Notes: generated by a model from the letters alone, not told the origin. Shown: positions 17,527-27,301, numbered from the stretch's first letter. The stretch: 64,000 nt of DNA from Pseudomonas viridiflava (GCF_900602065.1 NZ_UWFN01000209.1:1-64000); one strand, 5' to 3'. Numbers and translations: made by a program.

Positions 17527-19651
17527 CTACAGCGTGTAGGAAATCCCCGCCTGAACGGTGCGTGGGGCACCCGGATAGGCGTAGACGTTGCCGAAGGCAC
17601 CTTCTTCGTAGTGACTGTCGAACAGGTTTTTCAGGTCAAGGTTCAAGCGGATCTTTTCGTTGACCTTGTAGTAACCCAGCAGGTCCACCACGGTGTAGCT
17701 ATCCATCGAGAACGCATTGGCTGCGGTCTGGCCCGCGCGCTGGTCGACATACTTGGCACCAACTCCCAGCCCCAGGCCTTTCATGCCGCCGTCCTGAAAC
17801 TCATAGACGTTGAGCAGGCTGAAGCTGTTCTCGGGAATGTTCAGCAGACGTGTCCCGGACTTCAACGTGTTGTCCTTGGTCACTTCTGCATCCACATAGG
17901 CATACCCGCCAATCACACGCCATTCGGGGGTCAGATTGCCCGCCACATTCAAGTCAAAGCCACGGCTGCGCACTTCCCCGGCAGCGACGCTGAACGTGTT
18001 GACGACAGGATCAGTGGTCAAAACGTTCTGTTTTTCGATCTGGTACACCGCCGCATCAACACTCAACTGGCCGTCCAGTGCTTCCCACTTGATGCCCATC
18101 TCGACAGACTTGCCCTCCTCCGGCTTGAAGCCACCGCCCAGGCGCGCAGCACCCGTGTTGGGTTTGAAGGAACGTGCAGCGTCCGCGTAAATGGCCACAG
18201 TGTCGGTAAGGTCGTAGATCACACCCAGTCGTGGCGTTACTGCATTGTCACTTTTCGACCAGTCACGAACACCCGGCACGTAGGACTCGTACTCATGTTC
18301 AAAGCGTTCGAAGCGTGCGCCTGCCAATACTTTCAAGCGCTCGGTCAGGGCCACCTGATCCTGAATGAACGCCGCGTACGTCTTGAGGTTTTCCCTGTCG
18401 TCAGTGGGCGTTCGGGTCAGCGCCGGGCGAGGCTGGCCGTAAACGGGATTGTAGATATCAACCGGGTAGGCGCCGACCGCGCCGCTTGAGCGTTGAATGA
18501 TCGACGTGTAGTCGTAATCTTCGTATTCGATACCGGTCAGCAGGGTGTGATCGAACCCGCCCGTGGAGAAGTGCCCGGTGAGGTTCAACTGGGTGTCTTT
18601 AGACGTCCACTCCAGCTTGCGATAGTTGAAGTTACGCCCCAGCGTCCGGCCATCAGCGGCCAGGCCGTTGGCCTCGATGGCGTTGCCTTGCAGGGTCCCG
18701 TCGAGCCACTGCGTACCGCCCCCGAGTGTCCAGTTGTCATTGAGCATGTGCTCAAAACGCAACTGGGCCATGTTGTTGTCATTGTGCAGTTTGCCAGCGT
18801 CTTTCTCGCCAAAGAACGTGTCCCGCGATGCAGTACTGGTTTGCGCCGGATACCGCGTCAGACCGCGGTCGAGAGGGTGATTGTTGCGCATGAAATCACC
18901 TTCGAAGGAGGCGGGTCGTGCCGCTGACCTGCCAGGTCAACACGGGTGCCACCCCATAGCGCTCGGTTTCGACGTGATCGCGGAAGGTATCGCCGCCCTC
19001 ACCCACCATGTTCAGGCGATAGGCCAGTTTGCCGTCCTCGTCCAGAGGGCCGCTGGCATCCAGCGTGCCGCGATGCATGCCCTGATCGTTGATCTGGCTG
19101 CCCAGGGTGACGGTGCGCTCGGCCAACGGCTGTTTGGAGATCACGTTGAAGGTGCCGCCCGGATCACCTCGGCCGTACAGCGTCGTGGCAGGACCTCGCA
19201 GAACTTCAAGGCGCTCAATGGTATTGGCATCGGGCATGTTCGGATAACCACGGTTTATCGGGAATCCGTTGCGGTAGAACTCCCCCGTCGTAAAGCCACG
19301 CACGGTGAAGGTGGTCATACCTTGCCCGCCAAAGTTATTGGCCCGGCCAACGCCCCCTGCGTAATCCAGTGCGTCCTGCAAACGGGTTGCGCCGATATCC
19401 TCAACCACATCACGTGAAACCACGCTGATGGACTGTGGCGTTTCATGAATTGAAGTATCGGTGCGTGTGGCACTTGCTGAGCGTGTTGCCCGGTATCCAT
19501 TTACCGGACCTTGGGGGTTTTCGGTTTCAGCAGCACCGTTGATATCGGTCGCCTGCAGCTCCACAGGCAATTTTTCGGAAGTTGTTTGTTCAGCGAGGGC
19601 AGAGACGGAGTACGCATTGAGGAGGCAGAGTGAGACAAGAATTCGACGCAT
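17527..19651 (-). pseudogene. TonB-dependent siderophore receptor, split by one frameshift
   Basis: Two adjacent minus-strand frames together make one ~705-residue receptor. The N-terminal piece starts at ATG 19651 (MRRILVSLCLLNAYSVSALA signal peptide). It carries the plug (ETPQSISVVSRDVVEDIGA; IERLEVLRGPATTLYGRGDP; GGTFNVISKQP) and runs to a stop near 18896 just after TWQVSGTTR. The second piece continues from the equivalent of FEGDFMRNNHPLDRGLTRYP to the terminal FSYTL-type ending at 17527. The reading frame changes at about 18905-18915, where the mRNA reads cgcctccttcgaagg. Either one extra base or loss of two bases explains it. Both halves are otherwise intact, so the event is recent or a sequencing error. 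It lies next to a sulfonate-type cluster, but the plug and barrel look like a siderophore receptor. Confidence 0.85.
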
Positions 19652-19721
19652 GAACGTGCAGGCCTTATAAGACACCGGGCACACCTGTAGCCCGGTCATA
19701 TTGTCGGGCAATGTTACTACG

Positions 19722-19740
19722 ACTCATTCTTATTCACATA
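19722..19740 (-). promoter_or_regulatory. Possible Fur box upstream of the split TonB receptor
   Basis: Read on the minus strand the sequence is TATGTGAATAAGAATGAGT, which partly resembles the AT-rich Fur hexamer array. It lies about 70-90 bases upstream of the receptor start. The match is imperfect, so this is a candidate only. Confidence 0.3.
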
Positions 19741-19891
19741 CAATTCTTATACAAATCGATACATTCGACCGGCCCTCTCTGCTGAGCCTTGTCAGGTGAT
19801 ACCCGGCAAAATCGGGCCTGAGTTGCAATAAACAGCTAGCATCAGCTGATTGCCCTTTAGCCCAGACCGCTAACACGAAGAGTGCCCACTC

Positions 19892-20872
19892 ATGGAACAG
19901 CTCCCGAAGCCTTCTCGCTCCCCCTGGCATGCGGGTGAAAAAATGCTTCACCAACAGCTCGGCGTTTCTGACCAGATGGAGATGTTTGGTCCGAAGGTCA
20001 TCCGCAACTACCTGCCTGATCAGCACCGGGAGTTCTACCGGCAACTGCCTTTCATGATTGTGGGCGCGGTGGATTCAGAGGGCAGACCATGGGCAACCCT
20101 GATCGAAGGGCCGGAAGGCTTTGTCACGTCGTCCGATCCAACGCACCTGACGCTGCAAATCTCACCTGACCGGCAAGACCCTGCGACCCCCGGACTACAA
20201 ACAGGCGATGCCATCGGTCTGCTGGGTATCGAGTTGCATAGGCGGCGCAGAAGTCGCGTCAATGGGGTGATCTCACAGGCCGCAGATGACCAGCTGGAAA
20301 TAGCCGTCGAACACGCCTTCGGCAATTGCCCGCAGTACATTCAGCAACGTCAGTATTCGAGAACTGCGGAGGTTTCTGGCGATAAGCCCCAACGCCTGGA
20401 CTTCACTGAACTGAACGAGCAAACCACGATGATCATCCGGGATGCGGATACGTTCTTCGTTGCCAGCTACATCGATCAAGAGGACCCGCAACGCTCAATC
20501 GACGTTTCACACCGGGGAGGACGGCCGGGGTTCATTAAAGTGGAAGGCAATCACCTGACCATCCCGGACTATGCCGGGAACCTGCACTTCAATACGCTGG
20601 GCAACCTTGAGCTTAATCCCAAGGCTGGATTGTTATTCGTCGACTTTGCAACGGGCGACATGCTGCAGCTTTCCGGGCGTACCGAACTGATTCTCGAAAG
20701 CCCGATGATCGCAGCCTTCAAGGGCGCGGAACGCTTGTGGACGCTCGATGTGGAAGCAGTGGTTTTGCGTCGGGCAGCCGTCTCTATTCGCTGGGCTTTC
20801 GAGGATTTCGCACCGACCAGCCTGATGACCGGCACCTGGGCAGAGGCGGATCGCCGACTCAAGCAAAGCTAA
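19892..20872 (+). CDS. Pyridoxamine 5'-phosphate oxidase-like flavin-binding protein
   Basis: A 326-residue protein of the PNPOx-like split-barrel family. Two barrel segments can be recognised: PFMIVGAVDSEGRPWATLIEG with GFVTSSDPTHLTL near residues 55-95, and TFFVASYIDQEDPQRSIDVSHRGGRPGF with GNLHFNTLGNLELNPKAGLLFVDF near 190-260. Such proteins bind FMN and are often found beside or fused to ferredoxin-type reductases. A direct role in pyridoxal phosphate synthesis is unlikely. It is transcribed toward the LLM monooxygenase at 20886 (convergent, 13-base gap). It may act as a flavin-dependent reductase or detoxifying enzyme; the substrate is unknown. Confidence 0.8.
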   Translation: MEQLPKPSRSPWHAGEKMLHQQLGVSDQMEMFGPKVIRNYLPDQHREFYRQLPFMIVGAVDSEGRPWATLIEGPEGFVTSSDPTHLTLQISPDRQDPATPGLQTGDAIGLLGIELHRRRRSRVNGVISQAADDQLEIAVEHAFGNCPQYIQQRQYSRTAEVSGDKPQRLDFTELNEQTTMIIRDADTFFVASYIDQEDPQRSIDVSHRGGRPGFIKVEGNHLTIPDYAGNLHFNTLGNLELNPKAGLLFVDFATGDMLQLSGRTELILESPMIAAFKGAERLWTLDVEAVVLRRAAVSIRWAFEDFAPTSLMTGTWAEADRRLKQS

Positions 20873-20885
20873 GCAGCGCCTGAAC

Positions 20886-22208
20886 TCATGACTCAGCCCC
20901 AAGCCCAAGGTGTTCCCTTAACGTCGAACCTTCATACGCAGTGCGAAACAGCCCCTTGCGCTGCAAATGCGGAATCACGCTTTCGACGAACTCACTGAAA
21001 GAACCCGGCAAATACGCTGGAGAAATGACGAAACCATCGCAGCCGCCGCGCAGGAAAATATCCGCCAGTTGATCAGCGATCTGCGCGCCGGTACCCACCA
21101 GTTGCGGCACGCGAACGCTGCTGGCGAAGATCCTGCCGAGCTCTTCCAGCGTGGTCTCAGCACCCTGCATCAGCAACTTCTCCGCGGCAGCGGGATGAAT
21201 CAACGGCGATTGGGCAATTTCTGCCAAAGTAGCCGACAGAGGGAATGGCGACAGGTCGACGTTCAACTGCGAGGCCAGTGTCACCAGGCCCAACTCAGGA
21301 CGCGCCAGTGCGTTGTGCTTGTCGCGTTTGGCGCGGGCCTCGGCTTCGGAACCACCAATAAATGGCATCACTGCCGTTAACACCTTGCAACTGTCTGCCG
21401 TACGCCCTTGTTGCACCACGTGCCCACGCACGTCTTCACGGAACGCCTGCATCGCTTTGAGGTGCGGATGGATGGTGAAAATCGCCTCGGCCCAACGCGC
21501 TCCAAAGCGCCGACCGCGCCCTGAAGAACCCGCCTGTATCAGCACTGGGCGACCTTGAGGGGTGCGCGGAATATTCAGCGGTCCTTCAACCTTGAACCAC
21601 TCACCCTGATGCTGCACGGGATGAATTTTCGACGGATCCGCTAACACACCCGTTTCCCGGTCCAGCTTCAGCGCGTCACGCTCCCAACTGCGCCAGAGCT
21701 TGAGCGCCACTTCGACAAACTCGTCGGCACGGTCGTAACGCAGGTCGTGCTCCAGGTGTTTTTCCTTGCCGAACAAACGTCCTTCGCTGTCATTCATCGA
21801 GGTCACGATGTTCCAGGCGGCACGGCCTTTGGACAAGTGATCGAGGGTGGCGAACTCTCGCGCAATATGGGCTGGCTCGTAATAGGTAGTCGAGCGCGTG
21901 GCCCCCAGGCCGAGCTTGTGGGTCTGACCAACCAGATAAGACAGGATCGGCAACGGGTCCAGGCGCGTGGCGTCCTGGGCGCCGTAACGCAATGCCACGT
22001 CACGGGAGCCACCCATTTGATCGCCTACGGCAAGACGATCCGCAAAGAACAGAAAGTCGAACAACCCCTCCTCGACCACTCGCGCCGTTCGCGCGTAGTA
22101 CTCAGGATCGAGGTAGTTGCCGAGGGTCTCGGGATGGCGCCAGACGGCGTGACTGTGGATGACCGGCCCGGTCAGCAAAAACGCGGACAGGTGAATTTGA
22201 CGGCTCAT
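20886..22208 (-). CDS. LLM-class FMN-dependent monooxygenase (NtaA/SnaA/DszA type)
   Basis: A 440-residue bacterial-luciferase-like flavin monooxygenase of the NtaA/SnaA/DszA/SoxA family. Features: N-terminal QIHLSAFLLTGPVIHSHAVWRHPE, FLFFADRLAVGD, RLDPLPILSYLVGQTHKLGLG, STTYYEPAHIAREFATLDHLS and a long insertion with GRPVLIQAGSSGRGRRFGARWAEAIFT. These enzymes use FMNH2 from a separate reductase to oxidise organosulfur or aminopolycarboxylate substrates. It precedes an SsuA-like binding protein gene in the same orientation (34-base gap upstream), which supports organosulfur scavenging. No flavin reductase of the SsuE type is adjacent; the PNPOx-like neighbour could be a partner but this is speculative. 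Confidence 0.87.
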   Translation of the reverse strand: MSRQIHLSAFLLTGPVIHSHAVWRHPETLGNYLDPEYYARTARVVEEGLFDFLFFADRLAVGDQMGGSRDVALRYGAQDATRLDPLPILSYLVGQTHKLGLGATRSTTYYEPAHIAREFATLDHLSKGRAAWNIVTSMNDSEGRLFGKEKHLEHDLRYDRADEFVEVALKLWRSWERDALKLDRETGVLADPSKIHPVQHQGEWFKVEGPLNIPRTPQGRPVLIQAGSSGRGRRFGARWAEAIFTIHPHLKAMQAFREDVRGHVVQQGRTADSCKVLTAVMPFIGGSEAEARAKRDKHNALARPELGLVTLASQLNVDLSPFPLSATLAEIAQSPLIHPAAAEKLLMQGAETTLEELGRIFASSVRVPQLVGTGAQIADQLADIFLRGGCDGFVISPAYLPGSFSEFVESVIPHLQRKGLFRTAYEGSTLREHLGLGAES

Positions 22209-22241
22209 GTGCAGCTCCAGTCGAAGGGGTTGAACCTCACG

Positions 22242-23183
22242 CTATTTGCCTTGTGGCGCCCAGATACTCATCCCGGAAGTCTTCAGCGGTTTGGGGATCA
22301 GTTTTGCGCCGTAATAGGTGTCGGCGATCCGCTGCTGCTCGGCCAGTTCTTCGGGTTTGACAGGGATGATGTCGTAGCTGCGACGGCTGTTAGCCAGCTC
22401 CACGGTTTCGACAGGGATGTTGCCCCACACCGGCGCAAGAATTTTCGCCGCGTCTTGCGGATGTGACTTCACCCACTTGCCAGATTCGCGCAGGGTGTCG
22501 ATCACCACCTGCAAGACCTCGGGGTGCGCTTTGGCAAAACTGGTATTGGCGAGATAGAAGCGGTTGTAGTTGGCCAACCCTTGACTGCCATCCGTGATGA
22601 CCCGCACCTGATGCTCACGTTGCTGGGTGGCCAGGAACGGGTCCCAGATCGCCCAGGCATCGACCTTGCCGCTGGCAAACGCGGCGACACCGTCCGGTGC
22701 TTCCAGATAGCGCGGGGTGATGTCATTCAGGGTCAGCCCGGCCTCTTTCAGCGCCGAGATCAGCAGAAAGTGACTGCCCGAACCCTTGGACACCGCTACG
22801 GTTTTACCCTTGAGGTCGGCGACAGTTTTAATCGGCGAGTCTTTCGAGACGATGATCGCCTGAGCACTCGGCGATGGCGCTTCACGTGCGTAGTAGGTCA
22901 GCGGCGCATCGGCGGCTTGGGTGAACAGCGCAAAGGCGTCAGCCACATCGGCGTGTAGATCGACCGCGCCGGCGTTCAATGCACTCAGCAGCCCGCTGCT
23001 GAACTCATGCCAATTGACGGTGAAGCCCAGAGGTTTGAGCCGTTCCTCCAGTTGGCCGTTTTCCTTGAGCAGGATCCACAGCGTGGAAGAGCGCTGGTAC
23101 CCAATACTGATGGTCTGTTCGGCATGCGCTGTTGCCGCCGCAAGCATCAGGCCTGCCGCGATAATAAGTTTTCGTAGGGTCAT
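22242..23183 (-). CDS. Aliphatic sulfonate-type ABC substrate-binding protein (SsuA-like)
   Basis: A 313-residue periplasmic protein with signal peptide MTLRKLIIAAGLMLAAATAHA. The core matches the SsuA/TauA/NrtA fold: IGYQRSSTLWILLKENGQLEERL, VNWHEFSSGLLSALNAGAVDLH, TVADLKGKTVAVSKGSGSHFLL and GKVDAWAIWDPFLA. It should deliver a sulfonate or similar organosulfur compound to an inner membrane transporter. No SsuC permease or SsuB ATPase gene is next to it, so it may share a transporter encoded elsewhere. It probably forms a two-gene unit with the downstream LLM monooxygenase. The AT-rich stretch at 23240-23300 is the likely promoter region. Confidence 0.88.
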   Translation of the reverse strand: MTLRKLIIAAGLMLAAATAHAEQTISIGYQRSSTLWILLKENGQLEERLKPLGFTVNWHEFSSGLLSALNAGAVDLHADVADAFALFTQAADAPLTYYAREAPSPSAQAIIVSKDSPIKTVADLKGKTVAVSKGSGSHFLLISALKEAGLTLNDITPRYLEAPDGVAAFASGKVDAWAIWDPFLATQQREHQVRVITDGSQGLANYNRFYLANTSFAKAHPEVLQVVIDTLRESGKWVKSHPQDAAKILAPVWGNIPVETVELANSRRSYDIIPVKPEELAEQQRIADTYYGAKLIPKPLKTSGMSIWAPQGK

Positions 23184-23354
23184 GGAATCCTTCGCCTTTC
23201 GAGGACGCGCGGGTTATGCCAAAAGCATGACCCGCGCTTTTTAAAATTCCATTTAATTATAATAATTTACGAAAACTATTGAAGAACCGTATAAACATAA
23301 GCTTATGCCGTTTGCGCAGTCGGCACCTAGCCTCGAACCTCTGCGGGGTCCTGG

Positions 23355-24653
23355 TCAGAAGCGTGACGCCGCGAAAGGTGTGATGTCGATGGGCGCTGAC
23401 TCGCCCGCAAACAGGCTGGCCACTATCTGAGCAGTCATGGGCGCGGACGCGAGGCCGACATGACCGTGACCGAAGGCATGCACAACGTCTGGCGTCGCAC
23501 GGGACGCGGCGATCACAGGCAGCCCATCGGGTGTTGAAGGACGGTTGCCTTGCCAGCGCGATATCTTCAACTGGGAAGGATCATCACCGAGCCCTGGATA
23601 GGTCCTCAACAAGTGATGCAGCAGGATGTCTGCGCGCTTCCAGTCCGGCGGGCAGTCAACACCGGCGAGTTCCACCTGACCCGAAGCGCGCAATCCGCCC
23701 AGCGTCATGGTGTTGGCCATCTTGCCGTCCGAGGGCATGACCGGTATGCGCGGACCACTGGCAGGCTGAGCGATTTCAACGTGGTAGCCCCGCTCGCTTT
23801 CCAGAGAAACCGTATCGCCGACACGCTTCGCAAGTACCTTGGAGTGAATACCGGCGCTGATGACCGCGCCATCACAGACGACTGGCCCCTTGTCGGTACG
23901 CACGCTTTGCAGATGAGCATTGCTGATGTTGAATCCTTCGGCTCGCGCCCGGATCAGTTCGCCGCCAAGCGAGGTAAAGCGGTTGACCAATCCGCGCACA
24001 TAGGCTCCGGGATCTAGGCAATGCCCGCCGCTTTCGAGTAACACCCCGAAGGTGTACCGAGGGTTCAGCGCAGGCTCAAACTCATGCAGCGCATCGGCGT
24101 CCAGCTCCCACCATTGAATGCCATTGTCGCGCCTTAGCTGCCATGAAAAAGCCTCCTGAGCAAAGGCTTCACGGTCCGGATAAACGTACAGCAAACCGTC
24201 CCGACGAATGAGCTCCGGTACGCCGCATGCAGAGGCAAGCGCCAGATGCCGCGCGGGCGCATCGGATAACAACGTCGACAGGATCCTGGCTGTTCGGGCG
24301 GCCCTGGCCGGAGTAGCACCCGCCTTGACGAAGCGGATCAGCCACGGTGCGAGCCTCAACAGGTACTGCCAGCGGATCGTGAATGGCCCCTGAGGATCCA
24401 TGAGAAAACCGGGGACCTTTTTCCACAGCCCTGGCATCGACATCGGAATGATCGAAGCCGGGCTCACAAACGCACCATTGCCGTAACTCGCCGCTTGCTG
24501 GCCGCCCGGCTCTAGCGGCTCAAGAATCGTCACGCGATGGCCGTCCTTCAACAGCGCCAGCGCGCTGCACACGCCAACGATGCCGCCACCGATCACGACG
24601 ATGTGCCGAGGTGGGTTTGCTGCGTGCTGTTTCATACTGGATGCACCACTCAT
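23355..24653 (-). CDS. FAD-dependent D-amino acid dehydrogenase-like oxidoreductase (DadA family)
   Basis: A 432-residue DAO-family flavoprotein. The FAD-binding GxGxxG motif is HIVVIGGGIVGVCSALALL near residues 18-36. PVIAASRATPDVVHAFGHGH and VGLASAPMTAQIVASLFAGE at the C-terminus match DadA-type D-amino acid dehydrogenases. The ATG at 24653 overlaps the stop of the upstream enolase-family gene by 4 bases (ATGA), which fixes the start and implies coupled translation. It is the last gene of an operon that begins with a polar amino acid ABC transporter. Oxidation of a D-amino acid or imino acid made or imported by the same operon is the natural reading. Confidence 0.87.
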   Translation of the reverse strand: MSGASSMKQHAANPPRHIVVIGGGIVGVCSALALLKDGHRVTILEPLEPGGQQAASYGNGAFVSPASIIPMSMPGLWKKVPGFLMDPQGPFTIRWQYLLRLAPWLIRFVKAGATPARAARTARILSTLLSDAPARHLALASACGVPELIRRDGLLYVYPDREAFAQEAFSWQLRRDNGIQWWELDADALHEFEPALNPRYTFGVLLESGGHCLDPGAYVRGLVNRFTSLGGELIRARAEGFNISNAHLQSVRTDKGPVVCDGAVISAGIHSKVLAKRVGDTVSLESERGYHVEIAQPASGPRIPVMPSDGKMANTMTLGGLRASGQVELAGVDCPPDWKRADILLHHLLRTYPGLGDDPSQLKISRWQGNRPSTPDGLPVIAASRATPDVVHAFGHGHVGLASAPMTAQIVASLFAGESAPIDITPFAASRF

Positions 24654-25783
24654 CGTTCAGCCAGAATGCGCGCATTGCCGCGCAGCGATGCTTCAGTGAC
24701 AGAGATGCCAAGCCCCGGTCCGGTCGGCACAATCACAGCACCCTCACGGTTGGGGATGCGTTCCTCCAACACGTCTTCAGTCAGCACGTGATGGGGCATG
24801 TAGAACTCACAACCCAGCGACATGCCCGGCGTCGCCGCGATGAACTGAGTCCCTGCGGCCAGCGCCACACCGCCCTCCCACAAGGTGCCGCCGTAGGCCG
24901 GGATATGCACAGCGTCGGCGATGGCCATGATTCCCTGTGCCTTGAGAATGCCACCGGCTTTCATCAGCTTGACCGAGATCGCATCGGCCGCGCCGAGACG
25001 GATGATTTCCATCAGGTCACGGGCGTCAAAACAGCTCTCATCGGCCAGAATCGGCGTGTCCAGTGCATCGGCAAAAGACGCCATCGCAGCCAGGCAATTA
25101 CGTGGGACCGGTTGCTCGATGAAGGTCGGTCGGAACTGGTCGACGTCACGCAGAATGCTGATTGCGCCAAAGGGTGCCAGCGCCTGGTTGTAGTCGAGTC
25201 GCAAATCAATCGAGTTACCAAACTCACTGCGCATGGCCTCTAAGTGGGCCATGTCCTCGGCGTGGGGTTTAACCCCGGTCTTGACCTTGAAGATGCGATT
25301 GCCTGCCGGAACCATCGCCCGCATCCGCTCCATGTCCGCTTCAAAGTCCGGGTCGGCAATCGAAAACGAGAGCGGGATGCTGTCGCGCACTCTGCCGCCC
25401 AGCAGGTCGGCAATGGATAACCCGCAGGACTTGCCGAGGATGTCGAACATCGCGGTCTCGATGGCGAGTTTGGCTTCACCATGGCCGACCAGTGCGGTGT
25501 CCATTGCCAGAGTAGTGGCTCTAATCGAGCGGATGTTTGCCCCAATCACCAACGGGCGAAGATAGGTGTCGATCGCGGCGAACGCTCCTTCAGCTGTGCC
25601 GGTAAATACCTCCCAGGGCGCAGCCTCTCCCCAGCCGACAATGCCGGAACTTGAAGTCAGTTCCACCAACACACGCTTTACGCTGCCTTTAACGTTGCCC
25701 ACGCCCTGAAGACGCGCCATTTTTATCGGGCTTTCAATCAAGAAGACCCGCAGTCTTTGAACGCTTTCGTTGGTCATGGTCAT
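24650..25783 (-). CDS. Enolase-superfamily enzyme, MLE (muconate cycloisomerase) subgroup
   Basis: A 377-residue (beta/alpha)8 enzyme. The MLE-subgroup catalytic set is visible: KVK with lysines 166 and 168, metal ligands D197 (RLDYNQ), E223 (FIEQP) and D248 (LADES), and the opposing lysine K272 (SVKLMKAGG). The subgroup contains cycloisomerases, dipeptide epimerases, N-succinylamino acid racemases, hydroxyproline betaine epimerase and cis-3-hydroxyproline dehydratase. The neighbours, an amino acid importer and a DadA-like oxidase, suggest an amino or imino acid epimerase or dehydratase rather than muconate chemistry. ATG codons at 25783 and 25777 both follow GGAGGAG; the second has better spacing. 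The specific substrate is unknown. Confidence 0.85.
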   Translation of the reverse strand: MTMTNESVQRLRVFLIESPIKMARLQGVGNVKGSVKRVLVELTSSSGIVGWGEAAPWEVFTGTAEGAFAAIDTYLRPLVIGANIRSIRATTLAMDTALVGHGEAKLAIETAMFDILGKSCGLSIADLLGGRVRDSIPLSFSIADPDFEADMERMRAMVPAGNRIFKVKTGVKPHAEDMAHLEAMRSEFGNSIDLRLDYNQALAPFGAISILRDVDQFRPTFIEQPVPRNCLAAMASFADALDTPILADESCFDARDLMEIIRLGAADAISVKLMKAGGILKAQGIMAIADAVHIPAYGGTLWEGGVALAAGTQFIAATPGMSLGCEFYMPHHVLTEDVLEERIPNREGAVIVPTGPGLGISVTEASLRGNARILAER

Positions 25784-25862
25784 GACTCCTCCGCCCGCAG
25801 CGCAGCCTGAACATATCGAGGGCTGGGCACGATTAATGTGTATGAAACCGGTCAAGCGCTGT

Positions 25863-26639
25863 TTAACGGGCGCCGTTACCTTTATGAAAGTGGTTGAGAA
25901 AGTTGCGCGTCGCTTCTTCGCGAGGGTTGTCGATGGTCTCGCGCGCAGGCCCTTCCTCAATCACGTAGCCGTCACGCATGAACACCACTCGGTCAGCCAC
26001 TTCGCGTGCAAAGGCAATCTCGTGGGTCACGATCACCATGGTCATGCCGTCTGCCGCCAGCTGCTGAATGGTGCTCAGCACCTCGCCCACCAGTTCAGGG
26101 TCCAGCGCCGAAGTGGCTTCATCGAAGAGCATCACTTCGGGTTCCATGGCCAGCGCCCGGGCAATCGCTACGCGCTGCATCTGACCACCCGACAAGGTCT
26201 TGGGCATTTGCTGCGCGCGGTCGGCCAGACCGACCTTTTCCAGCTGCGACATAGCCAGATCACGGGCGACGCTCTTGCTCAGCCGACGCACATGGACGGG
26301 TGCCTCCATCACGTTTTCCAGCACGCTCATGTGAGGGAAGAGATTGAAATTCTGAAAGACCATGCCGGTACGCGCACGAAAAACCGCAAGCTCTTTGGTG
26401 CCCGGGGGCCGACGCCCCTGACCGAACAGGAACGTGGTATCACCCACACGAATTTCGCCTGCATCGGGTTCAACCAAGAGATTGATCGAGCGAAGCAGCG
26501 TTGACTTGCCCGATCCGGATGGCCCGATCAACGAGACGACACCGCCCTCCTCAACCTTGAAGTTGATGTTCTTCAATACTTCCAGCGCACCGAAACTTTT
26601 GCGCAGCGAGGTGATTTCGATCTTCGGTTTCGCGGACAT
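25863..26639 (-). CDS. Polar amino acid ABC transporter, ATP-binding protein (GlnQ/HisP-like)
   Basis: A 258-residue ABC ATPase with Walker A GPSGSGKSTLLRSINLL near residue 39, Q-loop MVFQNFNLFPHMSV, signature LSGGQMQRVAIARAL, Walker B VMLFDEATSALDPELV and the switch histidine in VIVTHE. The FNLFPHM and SALDPEL segments are typical of the PAAT (polar amino acid) family. Its start overlaps the permease stop (TAATG), so they are translated together. The insert FLFGQGRRPPGTKEL between strands is slightly longer than in GlnQ but seen in related members. Confidence 0.93.
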   Translation of the reverse strand: MSAKPKIEITSLRKSFGALEVLKNINFKVEEGGVVSLIGPSGSGKSTLLRSINLLVEPDAGEIRVGDTTFLFGQGRRPPGTKELAVFRARTGMVFQNFNLFPHMSVLENVMEAPVHVRRLSKSVARDLAMSQLEKVGLADRAQQMPKTLSGGQMQRVAIARALAMEPEVMLFDEATSALDPELVGEVLSTIQQLAADGMTMVIVTHEIAFAREVADRVVFMRDGYVIEEGPARETIDNPREEATRNFLNHFHKGNGAR

Positions 26640-27301
26640 TATTGAATGGCTCCGTGTTTCTTCTCGCGATAACGCACGACAAGGGTGAGCGGAAACAGGA
26701 TCACAAAGTAGGCAACCGCCACGGCGGAATACGTTTCGAGCGGACGGAAACTGTCATGGGCAATCATCTGCCCCTGATAAACCAGGTCGGGCACAGCGAG
26801 CACCGACACCAGCGAGGTATTTTTGAATTGCATGATCGACTGGTTCATCAGCGCCGGCACCATGCGCCTGATCGCCTGAGGCAGAATGATCCGCCGCATG
26901 GTCAGCATCGGGGTCATGCCCAATGCCCCGCCTGCCTCGCGCTGGCCTGTTTCAATGGAGACGATGCCGCCACGAATGATCTCGGCGTAGAAGGCACCGC
27001 CATAACAGGACAAGGCCAGCAATGACGCAGTGATTGGCGTCATCTCGATGCCCGCCAGAATCGGCAGCGCGTAATAAAACCAGATCAGTTGGACCAGTAC
27101 CGGCGTGCAGCGGAACACCTCGGTAAACATCAGCGCGACGGCGCGCACCGGCGTAAAGCGCGACAGCAAGCCCATCGCCGCCAAGAGCCCGATGACCAGC
27201 CCTCCCACCACAATGGCAGCGGTAAAAGACACCGTCAGGCCAAGGCCTTCCAGCAACAGCCAGCGGTATTCCCAGAGCGCGGAGAAATCCCACTCGTACA
27301 T
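26639..27301 (-). CDS. Polar amino acid ABC transporter, permease
   Basis: A 220-residue HisM/GlnP-type permease. The N-terminus is MYEWDFSALWEYRWLLLEG, followed by several hydrophobic helices and the EAA loop ETGQREAGGALGMTPML..IILPQAIRRMVPALMNQ that contacts the ATPase. The ATG at 27301 has GGGG 7 bases upstream and gives the usual N-terminus. A GTG at 27319 would add six residues. Only one permease gene is present, so the channel is presumably a homodimer. The gene lies between the binding protein and ATPase genes of the same operon. Confidence 0.92.
   Translation of the reverse strand: MYEWDFSALWEYRWLLLEGLGLTVSFTAAIVVGGLVIGLLAAMGLLSRFTPVRAVALMFTEVFRCTPVLVQLIWFYYALPILAGIEMTPITASLLALSCYGGAFYAEIIRGGIVSIETGQREAGGALGMTPMLTMRRIILPQAIRRMVPALMNQSIMQFKNTSLVSVLAVPDLVYQGQMIAHDSFRPLETYSAVAVAYFVILFPLTLVVRYREKKHGAIQ

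Noticed and set aside
24650..25783. Muconate cycloisomerase assignment for the MLE-subgroup protein
   Set aside because: The fold and C-terminal loops resemble CatB, but no catA, catC or other aromatic-catabolism genes are near; the neighbours handle amino acids, so the subgroup is given without a reaction.
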